Source: CAYUQT01 sp964446835 (lineage in GTDB: Bacteria; Planctomycetota; Phycisphaerae; UBA1845; JAFGLZ01). From it: 64,000 bases of DNA. Position 1 is the stretch's first letter. Each line of letters opens with the position of its first letter. This document shows, in pieces, positions 18,505-28,588 of this stretch. Position numbers and translations under genes: made by a program. The notes below the pieces were generated by a model, which was not told the DNA's origin, did no database searches, and worked only from the letters and a program-made list of their open reading frames with translations. The stretch is from the NCBI GenBank assembly GCA_964446835.1, contig CAYUQT010000034.1, positions 35,814-99,813 of the forward strand. The letters are read 5' to 3'.

Positions 18505-19941
18505 ATGAGACAGCTTCGTGTGTTCCTGGCCAATCTCGGGCGACGTACGGTCAATTACTTCCTGACGACACCGCCGATGGGCGTGCTGTACCTGGCGGGC
18601 TATCTGAGGAGCAAGTTCGACCTCGAAGTCCGCGTCGTCGATCAGCGGGCCGAGAACTGCACGCCGGAGGAGCTGGCACATCAGGCCGTTTCGTTCGGGG
18701 CCGATGTTGTCGGGTTCGGATCGATCACGACCAGTGCGTACATGTTTCCCGAACTCACCCAGAAGGTTCGCCAGGGGCTGCCGGAAGCCCTGATCGTATT
18801 GGGCGGACCTCATGTGTCGGCGTTTCGCGACGAAGCGATGCAGGGCAATATTGCCGATGTGGGCATTCCGGGTGAGGGCGAGCGGGCGCTCGAACAGGTG
18901 ATTCGTGCCCGTTTCGAAGGCGATGCGGACTTCAGCAGCATCCCGGGTGTGATCTGGCGGGACCCCTCGGGTCAGATCATCACGAATCCTGGCGCGATGC
19001 CGCTCATCGAAGACCTCGACTCAATTCCGTTTCCGGCCTACGACCTGATCGACATCCGCAAGTACTGGCACCTTCAGTCGCTCGCCCCGATCGGCCGGCG
19101 GCAGTACATATCGCTGGTCAGCAGCCGGGGCTGTCCGTATCAGTGTATGTGGTGCCACGAGGTGTTCGGCAAACGTTATCGGACACACTCGCCGGAACGA
19201 ATCGCCGAAGAGGTGGAGCACTACAGCCGGTCGTACGGAATGAACGAAATCGAATTCCTGGACGACTGTTTCAACCTTCAGAGAGACCGCGTCATTCGCT
19301 TCTGCGAACTGGCCCAGGCGCGCGGGCTGAAGTTCAAGATCGGCTTCCCCAATGCCCTTCGCACGGACATCCTGACGCAGGAGGTTATCGACGCCCTGAC
19401 CGACACCGGGATGTACTACTCGGCGTTTGCACTGGAGACAGCCTCGCCACGGCTTCAGGAGTATACGGGCAAGAAGCTGAACATCCCGAAGTTTCTCGCC
19501 GGCGTGGAAATGTCCGTCAAGAAGGGCGTGTTCTCCAACGGTCTGGCGATGCTGGGCTTCCCAACCGAAACCGAGGCCGAACTCAAACTGACGATCGATA
19601 CCATGTGCAGCTCGCGGCTGCATATCGCATCGTTCTTCACCGTCACGCCGTTCCCCAAGACGCGGCTCTACGAAGAGGTGAAGAGCCGCTTCCCCGAGAA
19701 ACTGGCGAAGGTTCGTTACGATGACGGCGACTATGCCGGCATCCGAGTCAATTGCACCGAACTGCCGGATGATGTGCTCTTCGCCCAACAGCGCAAGGCG
19801 AACCTGCGGTTCTTCCTGCGGCCGTCTCGGATGTACCGCATCCTCCGCGACTTCCCGCAGCGGCGGTATCTGCCGACCTATCTGCCGAGCTATGTCCTCA
19901 GAATCACCAAGGGACTGTTCGATCGCAACGGGAAGAAGTAG
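18505..19941 (+). CDS. B12-binding domain radical SAM protein
   Basis: A 478-residue cytoplasmic enzyme. Residues 1-140 form a cobalamin-binding-like Rossmann domain (PPMGVLYLAGYL, ADVVGFGSITTSAYMFPEL, VLGGPHVSAF), without an obvious DxHxxG base-off histidine motif. The radical SAM cluster motif is RGCPYQCMWCHE, followed by EFLDDCFNLQRDRV and FALETASPRLQEYTGK. Class members modify lipids, hopanoids, peptides or natural products; BchE-type and HpnJ-type proteins share this layout. Lone gene with its own promoter. The function is not predictable beyond methyl or C-C bond radical chemistry. Confidence 0.87.
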   Translation: MRQLRVFLANLGRRTVNYFLTTPPMGVLYLAGYLRSKFDLEVRVVDQRAENCTPEELAHQAVSFGADVVGFGSITTSAYMFPELTQKVRQGLPEALIVLGGPHVSAFRDEAMQGNIADVGIPGEGERALEQVIRARFEGDADFSSIPGVIWRDPSGQIITNPGAMPLIEDLDSIPFPAYDLIDIRKYWHLQSLAPIGRRQYISLVSSRGCPYQCMWCHEVFGKRYRTHSPERIAEEVEHYSRSYGMNEIEFLDDCFNLQRDRVIRFCELAQARGLKFKIGFPNALRTDILTQEVIDALTDTGMYYSAFALETASPRLQEYTGKKLNIPKFLAGVEMSVKKGVFSNGLAMLGFPTETEAELKLTIDTMCSSRLHIASFFTVTPFPKTRLYEEVKSRFPEKLAKVRYDDGDYAGIRVNCTELPDDVLFAQQRKANLRFFLRPSRMYRILRDFPQRRYLPTYLPSYVLRITKGLFDRNGKK

Positions 19942-20023
19942 GGCAGTCCTACCCCGCACAACACATTGAGCGAAGCCTATTGCGCCGGACGAGGTCCGAT
20001 GCGTTCGAGGGTTTGGCTGTCGC

Positions 20024-21319
20024 CTACAAATGCCAGGGGGCGCGCATCGGCCGGTTGACCCACCGATTGGCTTCCTCATCGCCGACGATCTGCTCCTTTT
20101 CCGGGTCCCATCGAAGCGGGCGCCCCAGACGCATCGAGATCACACCCAGATGACACATCGAAATCGTTCGGTGCCCGATCTCCACATCGGCGACGGGCTT
20201 TTTGCGTGATTCGACGCAGTCGAGGAAGTTCATCTTGTGGGCCACCCAGTTGTCGTCGTGCTTGAGATACGTCTGTTCCAGGAAGACGTCACCCTCGCCG
20301 AATTCCTCCCTGAGCAAGGAGGTGGGCTCGGCCTGAAGGTAACCACGATCGACATGCACCCAACCCCTGTCACCGACAAACTTGGTGCCGTGGTCGCTTG
20401 TCGAGCAGACGAGCTTGACCCCATTGGCGTAGGTGTAATCGACATGGTAGCTCGTGGCGGTCTCATAGGGCCCGTCCTTGGGAAACTCGGCCTTGCCATC
20501 GATGTAGACAGGTCCCGTGAGGCTCGTCCCCAGACCGCACTGGCCAATATCGTTATGGTGCGCGCCCCAGTCGGTCATCTGGCCGCCGGAGTAGTCGTAG
20601 AACCAGCGGAAGTTGCCGTGGCATCGGTGGGGTGTATACGGTGAATATGGGGCCGGGCCCAGCCACATGTCCCAATCGAGGTTCTTGGGTGGTGGGGTCA
20701 CTGTCTCCCACTCGCCGGTGGGACCTCCGGGCAGTCCGGCGTAGACCGTGTGAATCTTGCCCAGGCGGCCGTTGCGGGCGATCATGCACGCCTGCCAGAA
20801 CTCGCGCCCGGATCGCTGCTGGCTGCCGACCTGAAAGACGCGACCGTAGCGGCGGACCGCATTGGCCAGAGCCCGCCCCTCAGCAATGGTCAGGGTCAGG
20901 GGCTTCTCACAATACACATCTTTGCCGGCCTTGCACGCGGCAATACCCACCAGGGCATGCCAATGATCCGGAGTGGCTACGAGCACTGCGTCGATGTCCG
21001 CAAGGGCAAGTAGCTCGCGAAAGTCCCGGAACTTCTTGCAGTGAGCGCCGATGCGATTCGCCGTCCCGTCAATGTGAACCTGATCCACATCGCAGACGGC
21101 GGTCATCTGAACTCGCCGCTCGGTGAGCAACCATCCGAGGTGGTGGTTGGCCATCCCGCCGGCACCGATGATTCCCATCACGATTCGGCTGTTAGCGGGT
21201 GCCTTGTCCTGGCTGCCCAGCGCCGAGCTTGTGATGACGTAGGGGAAGCCCATCGCCGCAGCCCCGCCGGCCGTATGCCGGAGGAAGTTGCGCCGCGTCA
21301 GTTCCGACAATCGTGTCAT
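20024..21319 (-). CDS. Tat-exported Gfo/Idh/MocA family oxidoreductase
   Basis: A 431-residue NAD(P)-dependent sugar oxidoreductase. I start at ATG 21319, with GAGGA upstream. The first 35 residues contain a Tat signal (LTRRNFLRHTAGGAAAMGFP). The Rossmann motif is VMGIIGAGGMANHHLGWL; VCEKPLTL-type sequence (DVYCEKPLTLTIAEG) holds the conserved EKP lysine. GGQMTDWGAHHNDIGQCGLG is typical of exported planctomycete members. Such enzymes may oxidise sugar units outside the cytoplasm with tightly bound cofactor. It is a single gene divergent from the polyferredoxin gene. Confidence 0.9.
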   Translation of the reverse strand: MTRLSELTRRNFLRHTAGGAAAMGFPYVITSSALGSQDKAPANSRIVMGIIGAGGMANHHLGWLLTERRVQMTAVCDVDQVHIDGTANRIGAHCKKFRDFRELLALADIDAVLVATPDHWHALVGIAACKAGKDVYCEKPLTLTIAEGRALANAVRRYGRVFQVGSQQRSGREFWQACMIARNGRLGKIHTVYAGLPGGPTGEWETVTPPPKNLDWDMWLGPAPYSPYTPHRCHGNFRWFYDYSGGQMTDWGAHHNDIGQCGLGTSLTGPVYIDGKAEFPKDGPYETATSYHVDYTYANGVKLVCSTSDHGTKFVGDRGWVHVDRGYLQAEPTSLLREEFGEGDVFLEQTYLKHDDNWVAHKMNFLDCVESRKKPVADVEIGHRTISMCHLGVISMRLGRPLRWDPEKEQIVGDEEANRWVNRPMRAPWHL

Positions 21320-21518
21320 GGTCGAATCCTCGTGATGAGAGTGTTCCACACCTGCACTGCCTCTCTTCAGACGGCGGTCTTGTGCTGGACATTCTAATCC
21401 GTCGATGCGGGGATGCAAGGATGGTGTACAATCCGAAGGAGCCGAGTTAGGATCCCCGACACCAATGGGACCGAGGCCGCCGGAGCAGCGGCAGGCCGTG
21501 CTTGAAGAGGCGCCGATC

Positions 21519-23504
21519 ATGCGCATCACCACCGTACGCATCATCAGTCAGACATTCTTCTTTGCCGCCTTTGCGCTGCTGCTGGGCCGCTGCACGCTGA
21601 CGTCGATCGATCATTTGCCGTATCTCCGCAACCACCTCAGCACCTTCCTGGACCTCGATCCACTCGTGGCTATTTCCACCGCCATCACAACTGGTACCGT
21701 CTACAGTGGGCTTGCCTACTCCCTGATAGTTCTCGGGGCGACACTCCTCCTCGGGCGTGTCTTCTGCGGATGGGTTTGCCCTTTCGGGGCAATCCACCAT
21801 TTCAGCGGGTGGCTCTTCGACCATCGCAAGACGAAGGAGCGGATCGAGGCCAACGCATACCGGCCACTCTACCGATGGAAGTACTACATCCTCATTGCCT
21901 TTGGCGTGGCCTTGGCCGGTTCCCTGGCTCTATGGTCGTTGGCGATTGCCGCGGTCCTGACCACGGTGGCCGTTCTCTTGGCTCGATGGATCGCCAATGC
22001 GTCCGGACAACGCGATTCGAGCAGGGCGGTAAGTGTGGCGCTACTTATTGCCCTGATGGGTGCGGTGTTCATCGTCGCACGGGGTGGCGAGGATTTCGGC
22101 AAGGACGGCACCCTCCAGATCGGTCTGCTCGATCCCATCTGCCTGGTGCATCGCTCGATGACCATCGGGGTGATACCGGCTCTCAACGTACCGGCTCCGA
22201 TGGTCCGATCGTTCGGCGACCCGCGCGTTCATCATCTGGGTTGGGTGATCGGCCTCCTATTCGTGGGCTTGGTGCTGATGAATCCCCGGTTCTTTCGTTT
22301 CTTCTGCCGAGTACTCTGCCCTCTGGGGGCGCTGCTCGGTCTCGTGAGCCGTTTCGGCCTTTGGAGGATCGAACGAGATCGATGGAAGTGCGTTCATTGC
22401 GGATTGTGCCGGTCGCATTGCGAGGGGGCCTGCGATCCTGATACGCATATCCGAGCGGCCGAGTGCATGGTGTGCTTCAATTGCCTGGAGGATTGTCCGC
22501 ATCAGGCTATTCGCTTCTCCTTCATGCCTGCAGCGGACCTCGAGATCCGCAACCCCGACCTGTCGCGCCGTGGGGCCATGGCCGCTATCGTGACCGGCGC
22601 CATTACGCCCGCCTGGATGAGGGTCGATCCGCGAAGCGGACGCGACTTCAGCGCCTCGGCCATTCGTCCGCCGGGCGCCGTCGAGGAGATCGAGTTTCTC
22701 AAGCGGTGCGTCAAGTGCGGGCAATGCATCCGCGTCTGCCCGACGAACGTCCTTCAGCCGGACTGGTTCGATTCGGGTATTGAGGGACTCTGGACGCCCG
22801 TCATGAACTATCGCATCGGCTACTGTGAGCCGAACTGCACCGCCTGTGGCCAGGTCTGCCCGACCGGGGCGATTCAGCGGATGAGCATCGATCAGAAGCG
22901 GGGGCAGGGTAGCTTCGCCGATGCGGGGCCAGTCCGGACAGGGTCGGCCCATTTTGACGTCGGACGATGCCTGCCGTGGGCCAAGAACATGCCGTGCCTG
23001 GTCTGTGAAGAGAACTGCCCCGTCAGCCCGAAGGCCATCCACACCGAACGACGCCAGATGGTCCTTCGCGATGGAAAGAAGGTCGTGGCATCCGCCACCG
23101 ACAACTCCGTTACCCTTAAGGAGTGGCCTACGGGTCCGACGGACCCGCCGAAGCCGTGCATGCTGGGCCCGGGGGCTTTGACCCCCAAGACGGATCAGAC
23201 GTTTCACCTGAGTATCCGCCGCGCGGACGGACTGTTCGAGACCCACCCCATCAAGACCAACACGGCGGATACCGTGACGATCGACGGCAAGTTTGGCCTC
23301 AAGCCGGTTGAAGGGTCGATGGCGGTCCTCGTGACCGAATTGGGGTTGCCACGGGTTGACCTGAGCCAATGCATCGGCTGTGGCATCTGCGAGTACAAAT
23401 GCGTCGTTGCGGGCGACAAGCGTGCCGTCTATGTCATGGCAGTCGGGGAGACCCGCAGCCGCCAGCAGCCCGAGGAGCAGCGCAACCGATCGCTGCGACT
23501 GTAA
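21519..23504 (+). CDS. Membrane polyferredoxin, NapH/NosR-like N-terminus fused to NapG-like ferredoxin domain
   Basis: A 661-residue protein starting at ATG 21519, with GAAGAGG 8 bases upstream. The N-terminal half has four to six membrane helices with the paired VFCGWVCPFGA and FCRVLCPLGA motifs of NapH/NosR/CcoG. After that come cysteine groups for several 4Fe-4S clusters: CVHCGLCRSHCEGACDP, CMVCFNCLEDCP, CVKCGQCIRVCP, CEPNCTACGQVCP, CLVCEENCP and CIGCGICEYKC. A Tat-like RRGAMAAI segment sits between the halves. It probably moves electrons between the quinone pool and a periplasmic acceptor. No catalytic partner is adjacent. Confidence 0.82.
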   Translation: MRITTVRIISQTFFFAAFALLLGRCTLTSIDHLPYLRNHLSTFLDLDPLVAISTAITTGTVYSGLAYSLIVLGATLLLGRVFCGWVCPFGAIHHFSGWLFDHRKTKERIEANAYRPLYRWKYYILIAFGVALAGSLALWSLAIAAVLTTVAVLLARWIANASGQRDSSRAVSVALLIALMGAVFIVARGGEDFGKDGTLQIGLLDPICLVHRSMTIGVIPALNVPAPMVRSFGDPRVHHLGWVIGLLFVGLVLMNPRFFRFFCRVLCPLGALLGLVSRFGLWRIERDRWKCVHCGLCRSHCEGACDPDTHIRAAECMVCFNCLEDCPHQAIRFSFMPAADLEIRNPDLSRRGAMAAIVTGAITPAWMRVDPRSGRDFSASAIRPPGAVEEIEFLKRCVKCGQCIRVCPTNVLQPDWFDSGIEGLWTPVMNYRIGYCEPNCTACGQVCPTGAIQRMSIDQKRGQGSFADAGPVRTGSAHFDVGRCLPWAKNMPCLVCEENCPVSPKAIHTERRQMVLRDGKKVVASATDNSVTLKEWPTGPTDPPKPCMLGPGALTPKTDQTFHLSIRRADGLFETHPIKTNTADTVTIDGKFGLKPVEGSMAVLVTELGLPRVDLSQCIGCGICEYKCVVAGDKRAVYVMAVGETRSRQQPEEQRNRSLRL

Positions 23505-23541
23505 GAACTCCTGACGGGCAGGGGGGAGAGCCGCACAGACG

Positions 23542-25512
23542 TTATGACTGTACCTCCAGACCGGGCGCCACATCGGACACCGATATGCCGCCCGGAACGA
23601 TTACCTTTCCACGCAAACCCGCGGAGGTCTGTTCGATTTCCAGGCGGATCGGCCCCCTGGGTGTCGGCACCGAACCGGCCGCCTGTTTCAGGGGGCCCAA
23701 TTGGGGGCGAATACTGACCTTGATCAACCCTGGCGCCTGGGGGGCAACTCCCAGGACATATCGCTGGAGGAAGTGGGCCCCGAACCCGCCCCATGCGTGG
23801 GCGAAGCTCAGTGTGTTTCCATCCGGTCCGAACGGCAACGAGCCATCGGGCATCATTGCCTCCCAGACTGTGGAGTGTCCCGCCCGATCGATCGCCCGGT
23901 TGAACCGCTTGAACACACCCATCGCCCCGGCCATATCGCCCGCCACGGCATGTGCCAGGGCGGCATAACAGTTCGGATAGGGCCAGACCGTCGTATTATG
24001 GACCCAATGCCAGGCCGGGTACTTTGCCCACTTGCCGTCACGGTCATCGAACGCGGGCCAGAGGCATCGCATTCCGACCGGCGTCTGGAGGTCCGGGCTT
24101 AGGAGGAACCGCATGCAGGTGGTCCGCATGGATTCGTCACCCAGCTTGTAGATCACTGCCCAGGCGTTTGCGTCGAGCGGATAGTGCGCTCGCTTCGGGC
24201 TGTCGACGGGGGTCATGCGGATCGCGCCGAACTTCGGGTCGAAGAATCGCTTGGGGATGATCTCTCGTACGCGGGCAGCCATCTCACGGGCCTGTCTGGC
24301 GAGTTCGGGGCGCCCGCCCGCCTCAAACAGGCTCGCCATCGCGTCGCAGCCGGCAGCCTGCACAATCGCCAGGGCGGCCATCTCACCGCTGACATCATAG
24401 ACGTACATCCATGAGTTGGTGGCCTCCACAAGTCCCCTGGCGTTGACCCTTCGTTTGACCCAATCCAGCGTCTTGTCGAGTCCGTTGGGTCCCATGAGAG
24501 AGGTGATGAAGTCTCGATCCCCGGTCCAGAGATAGTACTCCCAGGCGTTGACGAGGAACCAGAAAGTCCATTCGTAGAACTTCTGGTGAGTTGAGCCGCT
24601 TCCGGGGATCATCCCGGCCTCGTCGCAGTCGATGTGACGCGCCTGCCAGAGCATGTAGAGCGAGTTGCGGACAGGTTCGACGTTCTCGTAGGCAGTCAGC
24701 CACGTCAGACTGGCCAATCGCAGATCACCCGCCCAGACCTCCCGGTCGCGCCTCGCCCCATCCCAGATAACGTAGCCGTTGCCCGATGCGGGCACGGGCA
24801 CCATGGCATCCAGGTTGTTTTGCGTGCAAAGCAAGACGGTGTAAACGCCCAGATGCCACAGCCGATCCAATTCGGGATCGTCAGAGGAGAAGCCTCCTGA
24901 AAGCGGCAGGCGCGGAGGGCTGAATTCCAGCCAACATCGTCGGATGGTTACGGGCTTGGAGGCCCTGAGCCGCAGAAGGCGCAGGGCCGACAACTCTGCC
25001 TCCAGGAGCACCGGGGCTTGTGAACCGGCCGGGACTTGAATCTGCCCGACCGGCTTGCAGCGAATGTAGCTCGGCGATTCGTGGTAGTGGAAACGCTTGT
25101 CGTCCGCATATCCGACGATTCGGCGGAGCTGCTCAGGATCGCTGGCATAGGCGTAGTCCACGGGGCCGTCGATATCCAAGCGGAGCCTGCCGGTGAGCTT
25201 GCGTCCAAAATCAAAGGTTACCTCGCCCTCGAACCGCACCGGCCATGAAACCTCTCTATAAGCGGCCTCTCCCTCAGCGATCCTTGTCGGCTCTACGCGG
25301 GCCTCTTTGGGGGCCAGGCCATAGCCAGGAGATACGTCGGGGCGGGTCATCAAACGGGGGGCAGGCCGAGCCTCGGCGAGGGCGAGGTTCTTGCCAACGA
25401 CGCCGAGGGCAGGTGCGCCGGCGACGCCCGCCAGGAACGTACGACGGCTGAGTCGCGGCGACTCCGACGGTATTGAAGGTGTGGATCGCGGTTGTTCCGT
25501 GTGGTCCTGCAT
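23542..25512 (-). CDS. Alpha-L-rhamnosidase-like protein (GH78), Tat-exported
   Basis: A 656-residue protein. Residues 20-45 are a Tat signal (LSRRTFLAGVAGAPALGVVG). The (alpha/alpha)6 barrel is marked by WDGARRDREVWAGDLRLA, which resembles the DGxxRDR catalytic segment of GH78, and by HSTVWEAMMPDG, which carries the likely general base glutamate. GGFGAHFLQRYVLGVAPQAPG is the usual C-terminal closing segment. It would remove terminal rhamnose from glycans in the periplasm. A GGAG site precedes ATG 25512. No transporter or regulator is adjacent. Confidence 0.82.
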   Translation of the reverse strand: MQDHTEQPRSTPSIPSESPRLSRRTFLAGVAGAPALGVVGKNLALAEARPAPRLMTRPDVSPGYGLAPKEARVEPTRIAEGEAAYREVSWPVRFEGEVTFDFGRKLTGRLRLDIDGPVDYAYASDPEQLRRIVGYADDKRFHYHESPSYIRCKPVGQIQVPAGSQAPVLLEAELSALRLLRLRASKPVTIRRCWLEFSPPRLPLSGGFSSDDPELDRLWHLGVYTVLLCTQNNLDAMVPVPASGNGYVIWDGARRDREVWAGDLRLASLTWLTAYENVEPVRNSLYMLWQARHIDCDEAGMIPGSGSTHQKFYEWTFWFLVNAWEYYLWTGDRDFITSLMGPNGLDKTLDWVKRRVNARGLVEATNSWMYVYDVSGEMAALAIVQAAGCDAMASLFEAGGRPELARQAREMAARVREIIPKRFFDPKFGAIRMTPVDSPKRAHYPLDANAWAVIYKLGDESMRTTCMRFLLSPDLQTPVGMRCLWPAFDDRDGKWAKYPAWHWVHNTTVWPYPNCYAALAHAVAGDMAGAMGVFKRFNRAIDRAGHSTVWEAMMPDGSLPFGPDGNTLSFAHAWGGFGAHFLQRYVLGVAPQAPGLIKVSIRPQLGPLKQAAGSVPTPRGPIRLEIEQTSAGLRGKVIVPGGISVSDVAPGLEVQS

Positions 25513-26004
25513 AGGGAGCTCCTTACGGAAGAGGCAACGGTGTCATGCCCGAACCGAGGCGAACTCGATACACACCGCTGTTGCGTCATCCCGGACATCC
25601 GGTCGGGCGTCGCACCAAGAGTGATTGGTTCGAGTCGCAAGGATACATCAACCCGTATCGCCAACATAGCTGGAGTTGCTGGTTTTGAGACCGGTGAGGC
25701 TGGCGAATGCCAAGCGGGGTCTTCGTCCGTCCGAACAGACCTCCGAAGAGGGCCGGGCGCCCGCCGGACGCGTCTTTCTGGAAACAACTATCCACAGAAG
25801 GCTTGACCCCGTCGCGAGCGGATGCATAATTCTCAGATGTCTCGCAAACCGGAGAGGTCAGGGAGGACGCCGGGACGTGCCCGCAGTTCAAGGCACGGGC
25901 GGCCCGCCGGTCCTATCCAGATCACCGATTTCGCGTGTCCGCGTTCGGAGTAGGTTACACCGAAGCAAAGCTGTGACGATTCTGCCATCGGAAAGGAGTC
26001 TGCC
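25513..26004 (+). other. 492-base intergenic region between GH78 and CsgG-like genes
   Basis: No open frame here has both plausible composition and a ribosome site. The only clear signal is a promoter-like pair at 25803-25830, listed separately, and the AAAGGAG site just before 26005. The first part is the upstream region of the minus-strand GH78 gene. I see no RNA gene or repeat. Confidence 0.5.
25803..25830 (+). promoter_or_regulatory. Candidate sigma-70 promoter for the CsgG-like lipoprotein gene
   Basis: TTGACC at 25803-25808 and CATAAT at 25825-25830 are 16 bases apart. The predicted start leaves a leader of about 170 bases before ATG 26005. Confidence 0.4.
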
Positions 26005-27105
26005 ATGAAACGACGGATGACAAAGGTCCTGACAGTCTGTGTCCTGTGGAGCTTGGCGTGTTCGGTCGGATGCAACCGGAGTGAACGCTCTGAAGGCGGT
26101 GAGCGGGTCAAGGAGAAGGAAGTCCGCGCCGCCAAGGAGAAGGAGGCCATTCAGGTTAAGTTCAGCTACATGAACAAGCCAACGATGGAATTGCCGGCCG
26201 GCATCAAGACCGTGGCTGTCCTCAATTCCGAAACGAAGGATGATGCCGATCGGAAGTGGTCGATGATGGCGGCCGATATGATCTCCGGGCTTCTGGACGA
26301 GGCCGTCCACAAGCACGGTGCCAAGATCGTTATGGCCGACCGCCAGAACATCGCCAAGATCATCAAAGAGAAGGACCTTGCCCTGGCGGGGATCACAGAG
26401 GGAGCCAAGTTGGCTGAGGCAGGCAAGCTGCTCAATGCTCAAGGGCTGATCTACAGCACGATCACCGTCAAGGTCGAGAAGCACGTGGGCAAAGGGCGTA
26501 CCATCAGCGGGGCGAACATCCAGCGCTGGGTCTACGGCAGCGGGGCGGGTGTTCAGACGGAGGAAATCGAGAAAGTCAGCCGCAACATCACCGTTTTGTG
26601 CAAGTTCAGCCTGGTCGATGCCACCAACGGCAAGATCCTCCTGAACCGCGTCAGTCCGGTGCTCCGCAAGACCGACCAGACCAAGACAAGCGTGTTCTTC
26701 GGTGCCAGCAAGACTGAGGCGGAACTGACCCCTGAGGATCGAATCGTGGGAGAACTGGTCGAGGCGGAGGCGAGGCGCTTTATCGGATCCATCCTGCCGA
26801 CCGAGATGGAGACAGTGGTGTCGGTCTTCCCGAGCAAGCATCCGGCCTGTAAGTCCGGCGTTCGCCTGTTGGCCAGCGGCGAGTACGCCGAGGCCATCCG
26901 GATGTTTGAGACAGCACTGGCCGAAGTCGACGGCAAAGACAGGTATGCACTGTTCGGCAAGGGCGTGGCGCTGGAGGCGATGGGCAAGCTGGATGACGCG
27001 CTGAAGATCTATCGGGAGGCCGTCATCCAGGATTCACCGGGTGCAGAAGATGCCCTCCAACGAGTCAAATTGCGGCAGAATGCGACGGGTGGCGCCGACA
27101 AGTGA
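26005..27105 (+). CDS. CsgG-like lipoprotein with C-terminal TPR
   Basis: A 366-residue exported protein starting behind AAAGGAG. The signal has cysteines at 19 and 23 (LACSVGC), either of which could be lipidated. Residues 55-250 resemble the curli-assembly CsgG/GNA1162 fold (KTVAVLNSETKDDADRKWS, KIVMADRQNIAKIIKEKDLAL, LINAQGLIYSTIT-like sequence). Residues 285-355 form TPR-like helices (LLASGEYAEAIRMFETALAEV, GKLDDALKIYREAVIQDSPG). No curlin subunits are visible, so a role in curli export is unlikely; it may scaffold an envelope complex with the LPP20-like protein next to it. Confidence 0.72.
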   Translation: MKRRMTKVLTVCVLWSLACSVGCNRSERSEGGERVKEKEVRAAKEKEAIQVKFSYMNKPTMELPAGIKTVAVLNSETKDDADRKWSMMAADMISGLLDEAVHKHGAKIVMADRQNIAKIIKEKDLALAGITEGAKLAEAGKLLNAQGLIYSTITVKVEKHVGKGRTISGANIQRWVYGSGAGVQTEEIEKVSRNITVLCKFSLVDATNGKILLNRVSPVLRKTDQTKTSVFFGASKTEAELTPEDRIVGELVEAEARRFIGSILPTEMETVVSVFPSKHPACKSGVRLLASGEYAEAIRMFETALAEVDGKDRYALFGKGVALEAMGKLDDALKIYREAVIQDSPGAEDALQRVKLRQNATGGADK

Positions 27106-27251
27106 TCGAACCGAATGGGATGCAAATAGACGGTCTCGGACTAACCGGGATCACACAGGGGGTGTCTTAGAGAGTGTTAGTACCAGAGCGGATATGGGAA
27201 GCCGGGCTGTGTCTCAAGTGTAAGATCATGCGGCACAAGGAGAACCAAAGG

Positions 27252-28556
27252 ATGCAAACCAGACACCTATCTCTAGGCCTGCTGGCAATGTTGGGAGTAT
27301 CGCTGCTGACGAGCGGGGCATACGCCCAACTGACTCCGGAGCAGCAGAAGTTGCTGGCCAAACGTGCGGCTGAGGCCGACGCCTATCGCAAGATTGCCGA
27401 AGCCGTCAAAGGCTTGCACATCAATGCTACGACATCGGTTGCCGACTTCGTGACTCAGTCGGACCAGATTCGTGCCGGGGTCGATGCCTTCATTCGAGGC
27501 GTCAAACTTGGCCAACCGAGGTGGTTTGAAGACGGGATGTGCGAGGTTGAGGCCGAGGTGACCATCGCCGAAATCGTCACCACCCTCAAAGAACTTCACA
27601 CGCGGCATTACAAGGGCGATCGCGTCAAGGCACTTGATTTCCAGCAAATGACCCAGGAAGTGAAGAAGACGAAGGTCCATGTGGTCGGCCAGGGGGCTCC
27701 ACGCGAAGACCTCCCGCCCAATCTCCCGGAAGGCGTGGCACAACAGATCGGCGCCCCGCCCGTTCCGCCGCGTCCGGCCATTCCGAAAATCTGGCAGGGT
27801 ATTCCCGTGAAGGAACGTCTCAAGGCCAAGCGAGCGGCCGAACTGGACGGCAAGCGAAAGCTGCTCGAACGAATCATTGGTCTCTGGATCGACGTTCGGA
27901 CGCAGGTCCGGGATTTCGTGACCGAACGGGATGTGATCAATACGATTGCGGAGGGGCGTCTGACGGGGGCCCGTGCCGTCGGCGAGTACTACCACGACAA
28001 CGAGTTGATCGTCGAGGTCACCGTTGAGGTCCCGGTCGAGTGGGTCGTCGAGATCGTCAAGGAAATCAGCATGCGGAGCTGGCAGGGCGATCGCCTCAAG
28101 GCCTTCGATTTCGAACAGATCATCCGCAAGCAGTACAAGGACAACTTCCAGGCGGTCGGCATGGGTACGGTGGGCATCCAGTATGTCAAGCAGGTCGCGA
28201 CCGTTCAGGTTCCGGAGTGGCCTCAGGTGATTCGCGCCACCGGACAGGGTACCGATCCGGAGATCAAGACCGCTCAAGGCAAGCTCAAGGCTGGTCGCGC
28301 CGCCGAACTGGATGCCAAGCGCAAGCTGCTCGAGCAGGTCTGGGGGCTTCAGATCAGAGCCAACACCGTGGTTCGCGACTACGTCACCGAACGTGACGAG
28401 ATCCGAAGTCAGGTGGAGGGCGTTCTGCAGGGGGCCGTTGTGGAGTCGACGCGACTCAACGATGACGGAACCGTGGAAGTTACGGTGGCGATCCCATCGG
28501 CCCAGGTCTGGACCGTGATCTATCGCCAGATGCAAATCGAGGCTCGCCCCAGGTAA
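27252..28556 (+). CDS. Exported protein with three LPP20-like repeats
   Basis: A 434-residue protein starting at ATG 27252, with AAGGAG 9 bases upstream; earlier in-frame starts lack this. Residues 1-25 are a signal peptide ending in SGAYAQ. Three related units follow, each opening with RAAELDAKRKLLE-like sequence and then VRDFVTERDEI-like sequence: about 27360-27620, 27825-28100 and 28290-28545. The unit resembles the LPP20 lipoprotein domain, which lacks a known enzymatic role. There is no lipobox. A clear terminator ends the transcript. It is likely coexpressed with the CsgG-like gene 146 bases upstream. Confidence 0.72.
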   Translation: MQTRHLSLGLLAMLGVSLLTSGAYAQLTPEQQKLLAKRAAEADAYRKIAEAVKGLHINATTSVADFVTQSDQIRAGVDAFIRGVKLGQPRWFEDGMCEVEAEVTIAEIVTTLKELHTRHYKGDRVKALDFQQMTQEVKKTKVHVVGQGAPREDLPPNLPEGVAQQIGAPPVPPRPAIPKIWQGIPVKERLKAKRAAELDGKRKLLERIIGLWIDVRTQVRDFVTERDVINTIAEGRLTGARAVGEYYHDNELIVEVTVEVPVEWVVEIVKEISMRSWQGDRLKAFDFEQIIRKQYKDNFQAVGMGTVGIQYVKQVATVQVPEWPQVIRATGQGTDPEIKTAQGKLKAGRAAELDAKRKLLEQVWGLQIRANTVVRDYVTERDEIRSQVEGVLQGAVVESTRLNDDGTVEVTVAIPSAQVWTVIYRQMQIEARPR

Positions 28557-28588
28557 CACCGGTCGAGCCCGTCAAGAGAACACGCTTG

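Noticed and set aside
22257..23573. Minus-strand frame of 438 codons opposite the polyferredoxin gene
   Set aside because: The plus strand encodes unmistakable 4Fe-4S motifs, so the antisense frame is a shadow.
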